NCBI RefSeq assembly: GCF_029626025.1
Contig: NZ_JARUBF010000001.1
Location: 5,054,001 to 5,118,000 of the forward strand
DNA length: 64,000 nt
Reading direction: 5' to 3'
DNA from: Solwaraspora sp. WMMD406
GTDB taxonomy: Bacteria; Actinomycetota; Actinomycetes; Mycobacteriales; Micromonosporaceae
The notes under the pieces are model-generated. The model worked only from the letters and a program-made list of their open reading frames with translations. It was not told where the DNA came from and searched no databases. Shown here piece after piece: positions 27,613 through 36,221 of this stretch. Made by a program: the position numbers and the translations under genes. Within the stretch, counting starts at the first letter, position 1; the number at the start of each line of letters is the position of its first letter.

Positions 27613-27652
27613 TCGTGAACTGGCTATATAGCCAGTTCACGATGGAGTTCAA
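27613..27652 (-). promoter_or_regulatory. CRISPR leader promoter inside a 30-bp perfect palindrome
   Basis: Positions 27613-27642 form a perfect 30-bp palindrome (core GAACTGGCTATATAGCCAG) beginning 4 bp from the leader-proximal repeat. On the minus strand TTGAAC (27652-27647), a 16-bp spacer and TATATA (27630-27625) form a good sigma-70-like promoter. Its start would fall just before the first repeat. The palindrome covers the -10 box and likely start point, as expected for a repressor site or a conserved leader anchor. Confidence 0.65.
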
Positions 27653-27699
27653 GCAGATCACCAGCCGGGTTGGTCCGATTTGGTGGCATATCCAGGTTA

Positions 27700-27736
27700 G
27701 GAACCTCCCGCGTGAAGCGTGTCCACTGGAGGTTCC
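27700..27736. repeat. Inverted repeat in the CRISPR leader
   Basis: GGAACCTCC (27700-27708) and GGAGGTTCC (27728-27736) are a perfect 9-bp inverted repeat with 19 bp between. It lies in the 279-bp leader between the array and the last cas gene; no other structure was seen in the remaining leader. Confidence 0.45.
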
Positions 27737-27888
27737 GAAGCTGGGGGACGTGTCGGACGCATCTGTTCATTTGTCAAGTAAACGACTCCAGGACCGTCAG
27801 CGCGGCAGGAGCGAGGTCAGCGTACTCGGCGGCACCGACGGAACTGGCTGGCGTCGTTTGGGGCGGCTGGTGCCCGTACCCCCGGTCG

Positions 27889-28893
27889 TCAGGGTTTTGT
27901 GGGTGTCGGACCGGTGATGGTGACCGGGATCGGGGCGAGCACACCAGCTGATTTGCGGCCCTCGACGGGTTGACGAGCGGCGGCGGCAACGGCGAAGACG
28001 CCGAGCGGCGGCCACCTGGCCGGGTTGACGGTGACGGCGTTGGGCACGGCGTTCGGGACACCGTCCCGGCGGCGGTCCGGGCGCAGCTCGCGGTGTTCGA
28101 GCAGGGCGGTGACGGCGTGCCTGTCCAGGGATTGCCGCCACAGTGGCCACAGCATGACCGGCTGACGTCGGCCGGCCACCTGATGCCAGCCGGTCGCCGC
28201 CACGGTGCTGCCGTCGCCGGTCAACCGCAGCATCGGCAGCGCCATGATGGCCAGCCAGGTGGCACCGGGCACGCCGGCTTCGACGGACTTGCCGGACGGG
28301 TGGTCGGCCGCGCCGCGTACCACCCGGTGGTCGAGGTATTCGCCGGTGTAGCCGTCGACCCGCCGCCAGCCGGCGAACGCCTGTCGGATCAGCGTCGCCG
28401 GGTCCTTGCGTACCTCGTCGAGGGGTTTGGCGAAAAACGAACGCAGGCTCTGCTGACCGGCCGGCGCGGTGAACGGGGTGAGCGCGGCCCGGCCTTTGGC
28501 GTCGGCGGCGAGGTCGGTGACGAGTGCGGCCAGCCACCGTACGGCGGCCGGGTCGCCGCTGGTCAACCTGTCGGCCGCGGCTCGGAACTCGTCGCGGGCG
28601 ACCCGCATCGGGTCAGGCGCGGTGCCGACCTTCGCAGCGGGCAGCGTCGCCGGTGCGGCGGGGATCACCCCGTCGGGCGGAACGGTGGCGACGATGTCGA
28701 TCACTGTGGATACAAGGTCGTCGAGGGAGGTCAGCCGGGCGGTGTGCAGTCGGGCGACGGCGGTCTGCTCGTCGAACGACAGCGCGGCGGCCGGATCGTG
28801 GTGGTCGGCCAGGAGCCGCAGGGTGCCCAGCGCCGCGAGGAACCCGAGCGGGTCCCGCCCGTCCAGGGCCGGCAGCTCGATCGGGTCGCTCAC
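27889..28893 (-). CDS. Type I-G CRISPR large-subunit-like / Cas3-extension family protein
   Basis: A 334-residue protein, last gene of the cas operon. It starts IELPALDGRDPLGFLAALGTLRLL, the N-terminal signature of Csb3/Csx17-like and Cas3-extension proteins of type I-U/I-G systems. WLAIMALPMLRLTGDG and ILWPLW-like strands (VMLWPLWRQSL) are also typical. It probably serves as the Cascade large subunit or a Cas3 partner; which of the named families it belongs to cannot be settled by eye. The GTG start overlaps the stop that cas3 would have without its frameshift (GTGA). The 279-bp leader and array follow directly. Confidence 0.7.
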   Translation of the reverse strand: MSDPIELPALDGRDPLGFLAALGTLRLLADHHDPAAALSFDEQTAVARLHTARLTSLDDLVSTVIDIVATVPPDGVIPAAPATLPAAKVGTAPDPMRVARDEFRAAADRLTSGDPAAVRWLAALVTDLAADAKGRAALTPFTAPAGQQSLRSFFAKPLDEVRKDPATLIRQAFAGWRRVDGYTGEYLDHRVVRGAADHPSGKSVEAGVPGATWLAIMALPMLRLTGDGSTVAATGWHQVAGRRQPVMLWPLWRQSLDRHAVTALLEHRELRPDRRRDGVPNAVPNAVTVNPARWPPLGVFAVAAAARQPVEGRKSAGVLAPIPVTITGPTPTKP

Positions 28894-31800
28894 GGGTCGG
28901 TCCCTTCGTCGTCACCGGCGGGTGTTTCCTCGTCGCGGGCGGACGCCCAGATGTCGGCCAGCCGTACGACGGTTTCAGCAGCGCCAGACCCCACCGGCCG
29001 TACGCGTCGTTGAGCTGCGCGAACCGGACCGGAGCCGACCAGTCGACGGTGTCGGCCGAGTCGAACATTGGCAGCAACCCGGGCACGGCGACCTTGACCG
29101 ACCGGTCGTCGACGACCGGTGGCAGCAGCGGTCGGTTGCGGCCGTGATGGCTGGCGACCAGGTGGACGACCAGTTCCGGGTCGAGGTCGCCGGGGTGCTC
29201 GGCGAGTCGGGCGGCGACGATCCGTGCCGACAGTGCTTCGTGCCGCATCCCCTTGGGGTAGCCGGCGGCGTCCCGGGCCCGGCGCGCTTCGGCGAAGTTG
29301 GCCGGGTCGATGCCAGACTTGGCCAGCGGCTGCAGGGCGAGTTCGGCGAGCTCCGGGCGGCCGGCGTGCAGCATCGTCTGGAAGCGGGGGTCGCGTTTGC
29401 CGTCGTCGTGCCAGCGGGCGGCGGTTTCGACGCTGGCGACCAGCGGCGCGGGCAGGCCGAGGTTGCGGGCCATTTCGGCGGCGCGGGCGGCGACCGCCCG
29501 TTGATGGTCGTCGAGGTTGATGCGCCGGCCGGGGTACGCGCTGGCGGAGCTGCCCGCTTCCGAGTCGTCCTCGGCCTGCCGGTAACTGGGACCCTGGCCG
29601 GCCGAGCCCCGCGCCGTGGTGAGCAGCACCGGGAACGGCGGCTGCCAGGTCCGGCCGGTCTGGGCGTCCAAAACCGTGGCGGTACGGGTGACCAGCGGCT
29701 TGGCCTCGATCATCGGTTTCAGGGTGTCGAGCAGCGGATGGCGGGGCGGCAGCGCGGTGGCGAGCGCGCGAAGGAGGTCGCGGTAGCCGGCCGCGTCGGT
29801 CGGTTCCTGCTCACCGGCTGAGTCTGCGGCCGGGTCGGCGAGCAGCGCGTCGAGCGCCGCGTCGACATCGGGGCCTGGTGGTGCCAGCGGGTCGGCCAGG
29901 TAGGCGACGAGCGGGCGCAGCTGGGTGCCGATCCGCAGCAGCGGCCGGCCTCGGCGCTTGGCGAGGTCGGCGACGTCGACGACTGGTTCCCGGCTTGCCG
30001 GGTGCCAGCCGAACCGGTCGCAGCCGCCGTACTCGACCGGCATGACGATGGTGTCGCCGGGCCGGATCCTGGACGCCCGGATCATCTCGCCGCCGCCCCG
30101 GCGCGGGTAGCGCAGCACCAGCGGGTCGGCCGTACCGCCGGGTGTCGGGTTTTGCTCGTCCGGGGTGACCGCGAGCGCGACATCGGCGGTCAGGTCGGCC
30201 GGGTCGGTGCCGGTCAGCAGGCGGCGGAGCGCGTGGATCGGCACCTCGATGGCTTCGTCGGCGACCGGCGGCACGATGTCGACCGTGGCCGGCCAGTGGT
30301 CGGTCTGCCCGGTGTCCAGTCCGGCTCGCCAGACGACGGTGACGGCGGGCGGTTCGGCGTCGAGGCCGTGCAGGAACGGGGCGACCGGCGGGTCCGGGTG
30401 CGGCGGCGGTGAGCTGCGGGTCCAGGCGTCCAGGATGGCCGGGTCGAGCAGCGGCACGTACCGCTCGATGGTGGTGACGGCCGCTGCCGGGGCCTGGGCG
30501 CGCAGGTCGCGCAGCGCGATCGGGGACACGTCGCGGACGTCGCCCTGGTGGGGATTGGCCGGGGTGGCCGGGGTGATCCGCCCGGCCAGCCACTGCCAGG
30601 TGGCGAGGCGGGCCGGCCCGTAGACCGGGTCGTCGGCGTCGACGGTGCTGTCGTGCACCAGGTACGCCGGGGCGGGTTCGTCGTGGTGGCCGAGCCGATT
30701 GAGCCGGCCGAGTCGCTGGATCAGCGCGGGCAGCGGCGCTGATTCGCTGATCAGCGCGTCGGCATCGATGTTGGCTCCCACCTCGATCGTCTGGGTCGCG
30801 ACGATCACGAACGGGCGAGGGTCGGAGCGGCCAGGGTCGGCCTTGATCCGCTGGTAGTGGCGTTTCAGCAGCAGATCCCGGTCGATCGGGCGGATCCGCC
30901 CGGTCAGCAGGACGGCGTCGGTGCCGACGGGCAGCCGGTCGAACACGCCGCGGGCGCGGGCGACCGTGTTGGCGACGACGGCCACCACGCCCTGGTCGGC
31001 CAGCCGTACGGCGAGGTCGGCCATCACCTGCGGCACCTCGGTGTCGGCTTTGCGCCGGTTGGTGTCGACGTGGACGAGGCGTAGTCGCTTGCCGGCACGC
31101 AACCGCTGTCCGGCCATCGGGTGATCGAGGTCGGCGGCGCTGATCGTGTGCACCGTCGGCGTACCAATGTCAGAGGCCGCCGTCGGCGTACCGATGTCGA
31201 AGGCCGCCGGCCGGTCGTCGTCGGCCGGGTTGGTCGCGGACATGGTGACCAGCGTCGGCCGTCGGGCGATCGGCCACCGGTCCAGGTCGAACGCGGCGCG
31301 GGCGGTGGTGTGGAACGCGGTGGCCAGGTGGGCTTCGTCGACGACGATCAGACTGTCCGTGCCGACGAGGGCGGCGTCGATCGGGCGGGCGTACTCGCTG
31401 ACGCCGTAGCCGCGCATCAGCAGCCGGCTGCCGACCTGGTCGATGGTGCCGGTGATGATCGCCCGCCGGTCGGGGCGTTCCAGCCAGATGCGGTCCCAGG
31501 TGACGCCGCCGCGCATCCGGGCGACGGTCAGCACGTCACCGGGGTCGCCCACGGCGCGCAGCCGGTCGGCGACCTCGCGGCACACCGGCCCGGCGGCGGT
31601 GCCGGTCAACGCCGCCTGGATGGCGGTGGCGTGTTCGTCGGCTTCGTCGACGACGAGACGCCGGTCGACGACGAAAAACGTCCGCCGGGGTGCGAGGTCG
31701 GGGCGCAGCGCGGCGACGAACACGGCGACGTCGAGCACGGTCGTCTTGCCGAGTCCGGTCGGTACGTCGATGACGTCGGGCCAGCGCCCGTCGGCGAGGA

Positions 31801-31954
31801 TCCGGTCGAGCAGGGCCTGCTGCCAGGGGAACGGCTCGCGTCCGGCGTGGGCCTCGGCGACGAACGCGGCGAAGTCGGCGGCGGTCAGCGCCGCGACGGT
31901 GTCTTGTCGGCCGAGGCCGGCCGCTGGCCGGTCGGCATGTTCAGGGGCGGGCAA
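28613..31954 (-). CDS. cas3: Type I-G Cas3 helicase-nuclease, C-terminal frameshift
   Basis: The helicase part is complete: PFPWQQALLD (Q motif), Walker A VPTGLGKT (about 64-71), DEAH in VVDEAHLATAF, SAT in VTMSATNPA, and QRLGRLNRLG (motif VI). The HD nuclease is at the C-terminus (RWHDDGKRD, GMRHEAL, ASHHGRNRP), as usual for type I-U/I-G. The TTG at 31954 has GGAGG 6 nt upstream and overlaps the csb2 end. After GRWGLALL the frame runs into about 120 Arg/Pro-rich codons to 28613. Adding one base at about 28975/28976 restores ETVVRLADIWASARDEETP and a stop at 28890-28892 overlapping the next start. Only the last 27-28 residues are affected, so activity may survive. Confidence 0.85.
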   Translation of the reverse strand: MPAPEHADRPAAGLGRQDTVAALTAADFAAFVAEAHAGREPFPWQQALLDRILADGRWPDVIDVPTGLGKTTVLDVAVFVAALRPDLAPRRTFFVVDRRLVVDEADEHATAIQAALTGTAAGPVCREVADRLRAVGDPGDVLTVARMRGGVTWDRIWLERPDRRAIITGTIDQVGSRLLMRGYGVSEYARPIDAALVGTDSLIVVDEAHLATAFHTTARAAFDLDRWPIARRPTLVTMSATNPADDDRPAAFDIGTPTAASDIGTPTVHTISAADLDHPMAGQRLRAGKRLRLVHVDTNRRKADTEVPQVMADLAVRLADQGVVAVVANTVARARGVFDRLPVGTDAVLLTGRIRPIDRDLLLKRHYQRIKADPGRSDPRPFVIVATQTIEVGANIDADALISESAPLPALIQRLGRLNRLGHHDEPAPAYLVHDSTVDADDPVYGPARLATWQWLAGRITPATPANPHQGDVRDVSPIALRDLRAQAPAAAVTTIERYVPLLDPAILDAWTRSSPPPHPDPPVAPFLHGLDAEPPAVTVVWRAGLDTGQTDHWPATVDIVPPVADEAIEVPIHALRRLLTGTDPADLTADVALAVTPDEQNPTPGGTADPLVLRYPRRGGGEMIRASRIRPGDTIVMPVEYGGCDRFGWHPASREPVVDVADLAKRRGRPLLRIGTQLRPLVAYLADPLAPPGPDVDAALDALLADPAADSAGEQEPTDAAGYRDLLRALATALPPRHPLLDTLKPMIEAKPLVTRTATVLDAQTGRTWQPPFPVLLTTARGSAGQGPSYRQAEDDSEAGSSASAYPGRRINLDDHQRAVAARAAEMARNLGLPAPLVASVETAARWHDDGKRDPRFQTMLHAGRPELAELALQPLAKSGIDPANFAEARRARDAAGYPKGMRHEALSARIVAARLAEHPGDLDPELVVHLVASHHGRNRPLLPPVVDDRSVKVAVPGLLPMFDSADTVDWSAPVRFAQLNDAYGRWGLALLKPSYGWPTSGRPPATRKHPPVTTKGPTRERPDRAAGPGRAGPARVPRGAGHPAAPGRPPRSGRRAVVRRADRRRPTAHRPADLPRRPCIHSDRHRRHRSARRGDPRRTGDAARCEGRHRA

Positions 31955-33383
31955 CGGGTACCTCCGGGACGAACACGCCGCAGCCCAGGTAGCGCAGGGC
32001 ACCGGCGATGACCGGGCCGCGTACCTGTTCGGCGAAACTGATCCGGCAGTGCACCAGCGGTCGGGACGGCCGCTGCCGGGGCAGGGTGCCGCGCCGGGGT
32101 GCGCTGATCGCGCCGCGCAGCACCGGGGCGTCGAGCACGGTCACCGACACCGGCCGGGGATAGCCGGCGGTGACGAGTCCGTCGGCGACGATGTCGGCGG
32201 CGTCGCGGCTGCGATTGGGAAAATGGTCCAGCATCATCGGGCTGGCGGTCACCCACCGTTGTACGCCGGACGGTGGTCCGGTCCACCGGTCGGCCCGCAC
32301 ACCCCACGTCGTCGGCGGCTCGGCCGGGTCGGCGAGTTGCACCGGGCCGAACTGGTTGCCGTTCAACGTCTGGATCGGGTCGTCGCCGGTCGGGCCGAAC
32401 AGTCCGGTCAGTACCGCCCGGCGGTCGGTGTCGGGCAGGTCGGTGGGCAGCGCGACGGCGACGCCCAGCAGGTGTCCGTCGGCGTGGCGGTGGCCGACGT
32501 CGAGCAGCGGCAGGTATGCCACGTGCGGCCGGCCGTCGGCGCCGTGGCCGCTGACCTGGGCCGGCAGCGGATCGGCCACCCGGTCCATCACGGTACGCCG
32601 CAGCAGGCCGGCGACCTGCAGGATCCGGTCGCCCCGGATCGGCACGTGTCCGCGTCGTACCGGCCAGACCAGCAGTGTCCGGTACGGGCCGGGCGCTTCC
32701 ACCGGTGGTGGCTCCGCCGGCTGCGGCAGGGTCTCGACGGTGTAGGCGATCGACCGGGCGGTTTCCCAGGCCCGCTGGCCGGTGTCGTACGCGGCGATCA
32801 GCTGGTCGGTGTAGCCGGGGTACGGCACCCGCGGCGCGATCGACCCCGGCGCGCCGATCCGGGTCGGCCGGTACGTCGTCCACCTCGGACGCGGCGGCGC
32901 CTCCTCGTCGTGCACGGTGATTTCGACGTTGCCGGTGGACCGGCCCAGGTACGGCACCCGCCGGGCCAGCTTGGTCAGCCGCCACAGCACGCCGTCGTCG
33001 GGCTCGGCGGTCGGCCAGACGAACGCGAACCGGTCGTCGGCGGGCAGGGCGCTGCTGCGGCTGCTCGACCGGTTGGTGCGGCCCGGCCAGAACGTGCTGC
33101 CCGAATGGGTTTCGGTCGCGTTGGTCACCACGAATCCGCTGCGGACGCTGGTGTGTATGTCGGTCGGGGCGACCGCCGCGACCAGCGGTGGACCGGCCTG
33201 TTCGAGCCAGCGCAGCGCCGCCAGGTCGGCGTCCTCGGGTGGGTTGCCGCTGCCGTGTTCGACGGCTGCGACCAGCGCGTTGAACAGGCGCGCCGGATGT
33301 GGTGGCCACTCCGGGTCGGCGGGGGTGGTCGCGGCCGCGTCGTAGCGGGCTTCCCTCAGCCGTACGGTGATGCTGAGCGCCAC
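31941..33383 (-). CDS. csb2: Type I-G Csb2 (Cas5-Cas6 fusion, GSU0054 family)
   Basis: A 480-residue RAMP protein. It opens VALSITVRLREARYDAA with PEWPPHPARLFNALVAA, the GSU0054/Csb2 signature. The Cas5-like half runs to about residue 240 and a Cas6-like half ends in a Gly-rich GALRYLGCGVFVPE loop. It would process the pre-crRNA and cap the 5' end in Cascade. The GTG at 33383 lies 6 bp after the csb1 stop. The Cas3 start overlaps its 3' end. One possible catalytic His lies in PLVHCRISF. Confidence 0.88.
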   Translation of the reverse strand: MALSITVRLREARYDAAATTPADPEWPPHPARLFNALVAAVEHGSGNPPEDADLAALRWLEQAGPPLVAAVAPTDIHTSVRSGFVVTNATETHSGSTFWPGRTNRSSSRSSALPADDRFAFVWPTAEPDDGVLWRLTKLARRVPYLGRSTGNVEITVHDEEAPPRPRWTTYRPTRIGAPGSIAPRVPYPGYTDQLIAAYDTGQRAWETARSIAYTVETLPQPAEPPPVEAPGPYRTLLVWPVRRGHVPIRGDRILQVAGLLRRTVMDRVADPLPAQVSGHGADGRPHVAYLPLLDVGHRHADGHLLGVAVALPTDLPDTDRRAVLTGLFGPTGDDPIQTLNGNQFGPVQLADPAEPPTTWGVRADRWTGPPSGVQRWVTASPMMLDHFPNRSRDAADIVADGLVTAGYPRPVSVTVLDAPVLRGAISAPRRGTLPRQRPSRPLVHCRISFAEQVRGPVIAGALRYLGCGVFVPEVPVARP

Positions 33384-33388
33384 CGGTC

Positions 33389-34567
33389 CTACGCCTCTTC
33401 CGCTGCGGACTGGGTGAGGGCGTGCCGGATCGCTTCGGCGAGCGAGATGATCGGGGTGATCGCGATGACGTCGTCGTCCATGCGGATGCCGGCGGCCGTC
33501 GCCCGGCCGCGCAGCTCCCGGAAGGTGTCGATCGCCTCGGCGGTCGACACGTCGATCGGGTCGAGTGTGCCGCCGTCGCCTTCGAAGGCGACGGTCTCCC
33601 GGTGGCGGGTCAGGTCGCAGCCGGAGCGGAGCCACAGCGAGGCCCGCCCGAACGCGAGCCGGTCGCCGACCAGGGCCAGGGCGGCGAGCGTCGCCCGGGC
33701 CGCCGTCGCGGCTTCGGCCGACGCGTCGCCGAACCGCAGCCGTTCCAGGCCAGCCAGGGAGATCCAGCCGTACCGGCGGATTTCCCGCACCGTCACCCCG
33801 CCGTGCACCGTGTTGGGCGCGATGTGTCCGTGCCCGATCTCGCTGAGCTTGCCGCCCTTGGCTTTCGTGCCCTCCGGCAGGTAACGCCAGTCGCGTTCGG
33901 CTTTGCCCTTGTCGTCGATGGCGCCGGTCAGGTTGACCGGGTCGACCTTGCCGGCCCGCCGGTCCCCGATCGACCAGTCGATGCCGAACATCGACGACGA
34001 GTAGACGCGCGGGAACTTCGGCCAGCGTCCCTTGCGGTGCGAATCCCAGGCCCCGAAGATCAACGAGTACGGTTCCCGGCGGTAGAGCGGCCGTACGTCG
34101 GTGGCCGAGGTCGCCCGCAACGCCTTACCGACCGGGCTACGGTCGAAGCGTTCGCCGTCCACGTCGCTGTCGCGTAGGTAGGCGTCGGCGTAGCGGTGCG
34201 GGAAGTCCAGCGACGTCAGCCGGACGCCTTCCTCTTTCATGGTCAGTTCGAAGATCGGCAGGTCGAGTCGGCCGCCGTCACGGGCTGCCAGCAGCGCCTC
34301 TTCGACCCGGTTGGCCTGCGAAGGCACCTGGTCGACGATGACGGTGTCGCGCAGCGTGTCGTCGATCAGTCGGCGTTCTGTCGCGTACGGCACGGGCTCG
34401 CGGCCTTCACGTCGGGCGGCGGCCTGCTCCGAGTCGGGAATCGGGAACGTCGGCGGCATGATCTTGCCGCCCGGCCCGCCCACCGGCTGATACACCCCGT
34501 TGAACACGATCCCCGCGTGCGAGCGGTCTTCACGAACCGCGTCGAGCAGGCGGTCGGCAAGCGACAT
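33389..34567 (-). CDS. csb1: Type I-G Csb1 (Cas7 backbone, GSU0053 family)
   Basis: A 392-residue Cas7-type RAMP protein that forms the crRNA-binding backbone. Signatures are VFNGVYQPVGGPGGKIMPPTFP, SQANRVEEAL, SLDFPHRYADAYLRDS and RVYSSSMFGIDWSIGDRRAGK. AGGAG lies 8 nt before ATG 34567, which is preferred over GTG 34576. It is the first gene of the operon csb1-csb2-cas3-large subunit. About 200 bp upstream is the IS110-family element, and no cas1, cas2 or cas4 follows on either side. Confidence 0.9.
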   Translation of the reverse strand: MSLADRLLDAVREDRSHAGIVFNGVYQPVGGPGGKIMPPTFPIPDSEQAAARREGREPVPYATERRLIDDTLRDTVIVDQVPSQANRVEEALLAARDGGRLDLPIFELTMKEEGVRLTSLDFPHRYADAYLRDSDVDGERFDRSPVGKALRATSATDVRPLYRREPYSLIFGAWDSHRKGRWPKFPRVYSSSMFGIDWSIGDRRAGKVDPVNLTGAIDDKGKAERDWRYLPEGTKAKGGKLSEIGHGHIAPNTVHGGVTVREIRRYGWISLAGLERLRFGDASAEAATAARATLAALALVGDRLAFGRASLWLRSGCDLTRHRETVAFEGDGGTLDPIDVSTAEAIDTFRELRGRATAAGIRMDDDVIAITPIISLAEAIRHALTQSAAEEA

Positions 34568-34764
34568 CCGTGGCACTCCTCATTGGTGTCGAAAGTAGAT
34601 CGAGCATGTCTACCCGACGGGTGCGACATTTGGCATCAGGAGCAGCGGCGACCGGACCGACGTACCGTCCCCTTCTCCCCCGCCGCCGATCAGACGACCT
34701 CTCCCCCGTTACCTTTTTGATCGTCCCCAGCCGGGGACTGCTCGGTCGCCCGGCTCGGTATGAC

Positions 34765-34945
34765 TGAATGCCCCTGTCGTACGCATGATCCGGGGGGTGT
34801 TGTCGCCGAGCCGGGTGGCGTCGGCGGACCGCTGATAGGGACCCGGCCACCCCGTCGTGGGGTAGGTCTCTCCGTAACGTGGATGCCGGCAGTCCGACGC
34901 TATGACCAGCGGCCGAGCCAGGCCATCGCCGTGAGGAGGCAAGCT
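34765..34945 (+). ncRNA. Candidate bridge RNA region of the IS110 element
   Basis: IS110-group elements such as IS621 express a bridge RNA from the non-coding end before the recombinase gene. This gap contains stable hairpins, for example ACCCC-GTCGT-GGGGT (34849-34863) and GCCGA/TCGGC near 34806-34826. The guide loops could not be assigned by eye. Confidence 0.35.
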
Positions 34946-36151
34946 GTGCACGACGGGTTCGGCGTCTTCATCGGACTCGACGTCGGCAAGGAAGGACACC
35001 ACGCGGTCGCGTTGAACCGCGACGGCAAGCGGCTGCACGACGCGACGCTGCCCAACACCGAAACCGGGCTGCGGAAACTGTTCGACAAACTCGCCCGGCA
35101 CGGCCAGATCCTGGCCGTGGTCGACCAGCCCGCCTCGATCGGCGCGCTGCCCGTCGCGGTCGCCCGCGCCTGCGGCCACCAGGTCGCCTACCTGCCCGGT
35201 CTGGTCATGCGCCGCCTGGCCGACCTGCACCCCGGCACCGCGAAGACCGACGCCCGCGACGCCTACGTCATCGCCGACGCCGCCCGCACCCTGCCCCACA
35301 CCCTGCGCCGGGTCGACACCGGCGACGACGCCCTGGCCGAGCTGGAGGTGATGGTCGGCTACGACGACGACCTCGCCGGCGAGGTCACCCGCGTCGCCAA
35401 CCGCATCCGGGGCCTGCTCACCCAGATCCACCCACCCCTGGAACGCGTCCTCGGCCCGAAACTGCAGCACCCCGCCGTCCTGGAAGCCATCTCGCGGTGC
35501 GGCGGACCCACCGGCATCCGCAAGGCAGGCCGGGCGAAACTCACCGAGATCGTCAAGGCCCGCGCGCCACGCATGGGCGCCCGCCTGGTCGACCAGATCT
35601 TCACCGCGCTCGACGCGCAGACCGTCGTGGTTCCCGGCACCACCGCCGCCGAGACCGTCCTTCCCCGACTCGCCGACAACCTGCGTGACCTGCTGCGCCA
35701 ACGCGACAAGGTCGCCGAACAGGTCGAAGGGATGCTTGATGCGCACCCTCTTGCCCCGGTCCTGACCTCGATGCCCGGCATCGGCGTCAGGACCGCGGCC
35801 CGCATCCTGCTCGAAGTCGGCGACGGCACCTCGTTCCCCACCCCCGGCCACCTGGCCGCCTACGCCGGCCTGGCCCCGGTCACCCGCCGCTCCGGCACCA
35901 GCATCCGTGGCGAACACCCACCCAAGGGCGGCAACAAGCAGCTGAAACGCGCGTTCTTCCTGTCCGCGTTCGCCGCTCTCGCCGACCCGCTCAGCCGCGC
36001 CTACTACGACCGCAAACGCGCTGAGGGCAAGAAACACAACGCCGCCCTCATCTGCCTCGCCCGCCGCCGCGTCGACGTCCTCCACGCCATGCTCCGCACC
36101 CAACGGCCATACCAGCCCAAACCGGCGGACGAACCCCGCCTCGCTGCTTGA
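34946..36151 (+). CDS. IS110-family transposase (DEDD recombinase)
   Basis: A 401-residue recombinase. The N-terminal RuvC-like DEDD domain shows IGLDVGKEGHHAVAL (first Asp), VVDQPASIGALPVAVARA, and AKTDARDAYVIADAAR (Asp pair). The C-terminal IS116/IS110/IS902 domain has LTSMPGIGVRTAARILLEVGDGTSF, FPTPGHLAAYAGLAPVTRRSGTS with the catalytic Ser region, and GGNKQLKRAFF. The GTG at 34946 follows AGGAGG by 6 nt. The reading frame is intact, so the element may be active. It would act with a guide RNA from its own left end. Confidence 0.93.
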   Translation: MHDGFGVFIGLDVGKEGHHAVALNRDGKRLHDATLPNTETGLRKLFDKLARHGQILAVVDQPASIGALPVAVARACGHQVAYLPGLVMRRLADLHPGTAKTDARDAYVIADAARTLPHTLRRVDTGDDALAELEVMVGYDDDLAGEVTRVANRIRGLLTQIHPPLERVLGPKLQHPAVLEAISRCGGPTGIRKAGRAKLTEIVKARAPRMGARLVDQIFTALDAQTVVVPGTTAAETVLPRLADNLRDLLRQRDKVAEQVEGMLDAHPLAPVLTSMPGIGVRTAARILLEVGDGTSFPTPGHLAAYAGLAPVTRRSGTSIRGEHPPKGGNKQLKRAFFLSAFAALADPLSRAYYDRKRAEGKKHNAALICLARRRVDVLHAMLRTQRPYQPKPADEPRLAA

Positions 36152-36221
36152 CAGAACCCATAGGGACACCCCCCACCGCCCCGCTGGCGTCGCCGTCCCG
36201 CGAATGAGGAAGAATGCTCAC

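Larger units (their letters stand above)
34765..36170 (+). mobile_element. IS110-family insertion sequence (ends approximate)
   Basis: One transposase gene with a non-coding stretch of about 180 bp in front and a very short one behind, the layout of IS110-group elements, which lack long terminal inverted repeats. TGCCCCTGT near 34773 and CCATAGGGACA near 36158-36168 are weakly inverted and are taken as approximate ends. The element separates the cas operon from the DUF574 gene. Confidence 0.7.

Noticed and set aside
25383-27917. Long open frames encoding DPRGPVM- or PAREGRSPLR-type repeats on both strands
   Set aside because: They are translations of the CRISPR repeats; spacers interrupt any protein logic and no ribosome binding sites fit.
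27905-27918. CCGGTGATGG inside the last cas gene as an additional CRISPR repeat
   Set aside because: Only ten bases match the repeat end and they are part of conserved coding sequence.
28970-28980. Programmed -1 frameshift in cas3
   Set aside because: CTGCTGAAACC is not a slippery heptamer and no stimulatory structure was apparent; a one-base deletion or sequencing error is simpler.
31443-33884. 813-codon open frame opposite csb2
   Set aside because: Antisense shadow crossing three cas genes; no family motif.
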